Position numbers and translations under genes: made by a program. Below, one piece after another: positions 7,125-7,391 of a stretch of DNA of 7,391 nucleotides; the first letter of the stretch is position 1, and each line of letters opens with the position of its first letter. The notes below the pieces were generated by a model that had not been told where the DNA came from, did not search any database, and worked only from the letters and a program-made list of their open reading frames with translations. The stretch comes from Acetobacteraceae bacterium. Its GTDB lineage: Bacteria; Pseudomonadota; Alphaproteobacteria; Acetobacterales; Acetobacteraceae. Location of the stretch: NCBI GenBank assembly GCA_019237355.1, contig JAFAHH010000556.1, positions 1 through 7,391 on the forward strand. Reading direction: 5' to 3'.

Positions 7125-7336
7125 TCCGTTCCTCCCAAGAATATCATTTCGATCCCCCCACAGTCGTGTGCCGGCGCTTCCATGTATGCGGCGATATTGC
7201 CTTTGGGCACGTTTAGACGGACCCCAGGCAGCGCATTACCGATCCGATCCGGCCATCCAGCTTCTCCGTCATCCGAAGCATAGCGGTTAATCCCGAGTTG
7301 CCCAACTGTCAGGCAAGTCCCAGATTGCATGCCCAT
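7121..7336 (-). CDS. Small unidentified ORF, 71 codons, overlapping dctP start by ATGA
   Basis: I do not recognise this product. It is a 71-residue open frame, with no membrane segment, ending in GGIEMIFLGGTE. Its stop shares ATGA with the start of dctP, as is common for translationally coupled genes. Against a free-standing gene: no Shine-Dalgarno precedes the ATG at 7336 or the second ATG at 7330, an in-frame TGA lies two codons upstream (7342-7340), and third-position GC is clearly lower than in the operon genes. It could be a short real gene, the 3' end of an upstream gene broken by a frameshift, or chance. The other two frames reaching in from the window edge close at 7287 (DLPDSWATRD) and at about 7313 (WACNLGLA), so an upstream gene could end there instead. 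Confidence 0.22.
   Translation of the reverse strand: MGMQSGTCLTVGQLGINRYASDDGEAGWPDRIGNALPGVRLNVPKGNIAAYMEAPAHDCGGIEMIFLGGTE
7125..7136 (-). promoter_or_regulatory. Strong ribosome-binding site of dctP
   Basis: On the minus strand GGGAGG (7136-7131) precedes the dctP ATG by six bases (AACGGA). It fixes the start of the binding protein at 7124. The TRAP binding protein is usually needed in excess over its permease, and its site here is stronger than the GGGTGAG in front of the permease. Confidence 0.7.
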
Positions 7337-7391
7337 GGATCAGGGTACGGCGAGTGGAGCACCCGGCCGCTACTGGCACGTGCTTCCCGAC

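Noticed and set aside
7253..7307. Possible sigma-70 promoter (TTGGGC, 17 bp, TATGCT on the minus strand) overlapping a short palindrome AGTTGCCCAACT at 7296-7307
   Set aside because: Only about 3/6 and 4/6 matches to consensus, and the 12-base palindrome is short enough to be chance; not called.

Overview
The window is GC-rich, high-GC3 DNA that looks alphaproteobacterial, probably Hyphomicrobiales or Rhodospirillales. This is inferred from base composition, a fused DctQM TRAP transporter, and paired palindromes of the 'CTAGAGCG..GAT' type that are common between genes in that class. No rRNA, tRNA, CRISPR array or recognisable insertion sequence was seen.

From about 7124 down to 789, almost everything is one minus-strand operon. 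Its order of transcription is: a TRAP solute-binding protein (dctP, 7124-6138), a fused DctQ-DctM membrane permease (6083-4191), a CaiC-like AMP-forming acyl-CoA synthetase (4154-2517), and a thiamine-diphosphate enzyme of the 2-hydroxyacyl-CoA lyase / oxalyl-CoA decarboxylase / benzaldehyde lyase group (2504-789). The gaps are 54, 36 and 12 bp and contain ribosome-binding sites but no terminators. A perfect 14-bp hairpin followed by a T-run lies four bases past the last stop codon and probably ends the transcript. A small 71-codon ORF of unknown function lies upstream of dctP and overlaps its start by ATGA. The promoter and any regulator are probably outside the window.

Taken together, the genes read as a compact catabolic cassette. 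A carboxylate, most likely a 2-hydroxy acid, is bound in the periplasm, imported by the TRAP transporter, activated to its CoA thioester by the synthetase, and split by the ThDP enzyme at the C1-C2 bond into formyl-CoA and an aldehyde or ketone. 2-Hydroxyisobutyrate, giving acetone plus formyl-CoA, is an attractive candidate. Oxalate (oxalyl-CoA to formyl-CoA plus CO2) is the main alternative. The substrate is inference; the protein families are clear from motifs.

Positions 1-680 hold no gene I can name. There are coding-like fragments on the plus strand (about 427-664) interrupted by stops or frame changes, so the stretch may be decayed sequence. Positions 681-784 hold two adjacent palindromes between this stretch and the end of the operon.
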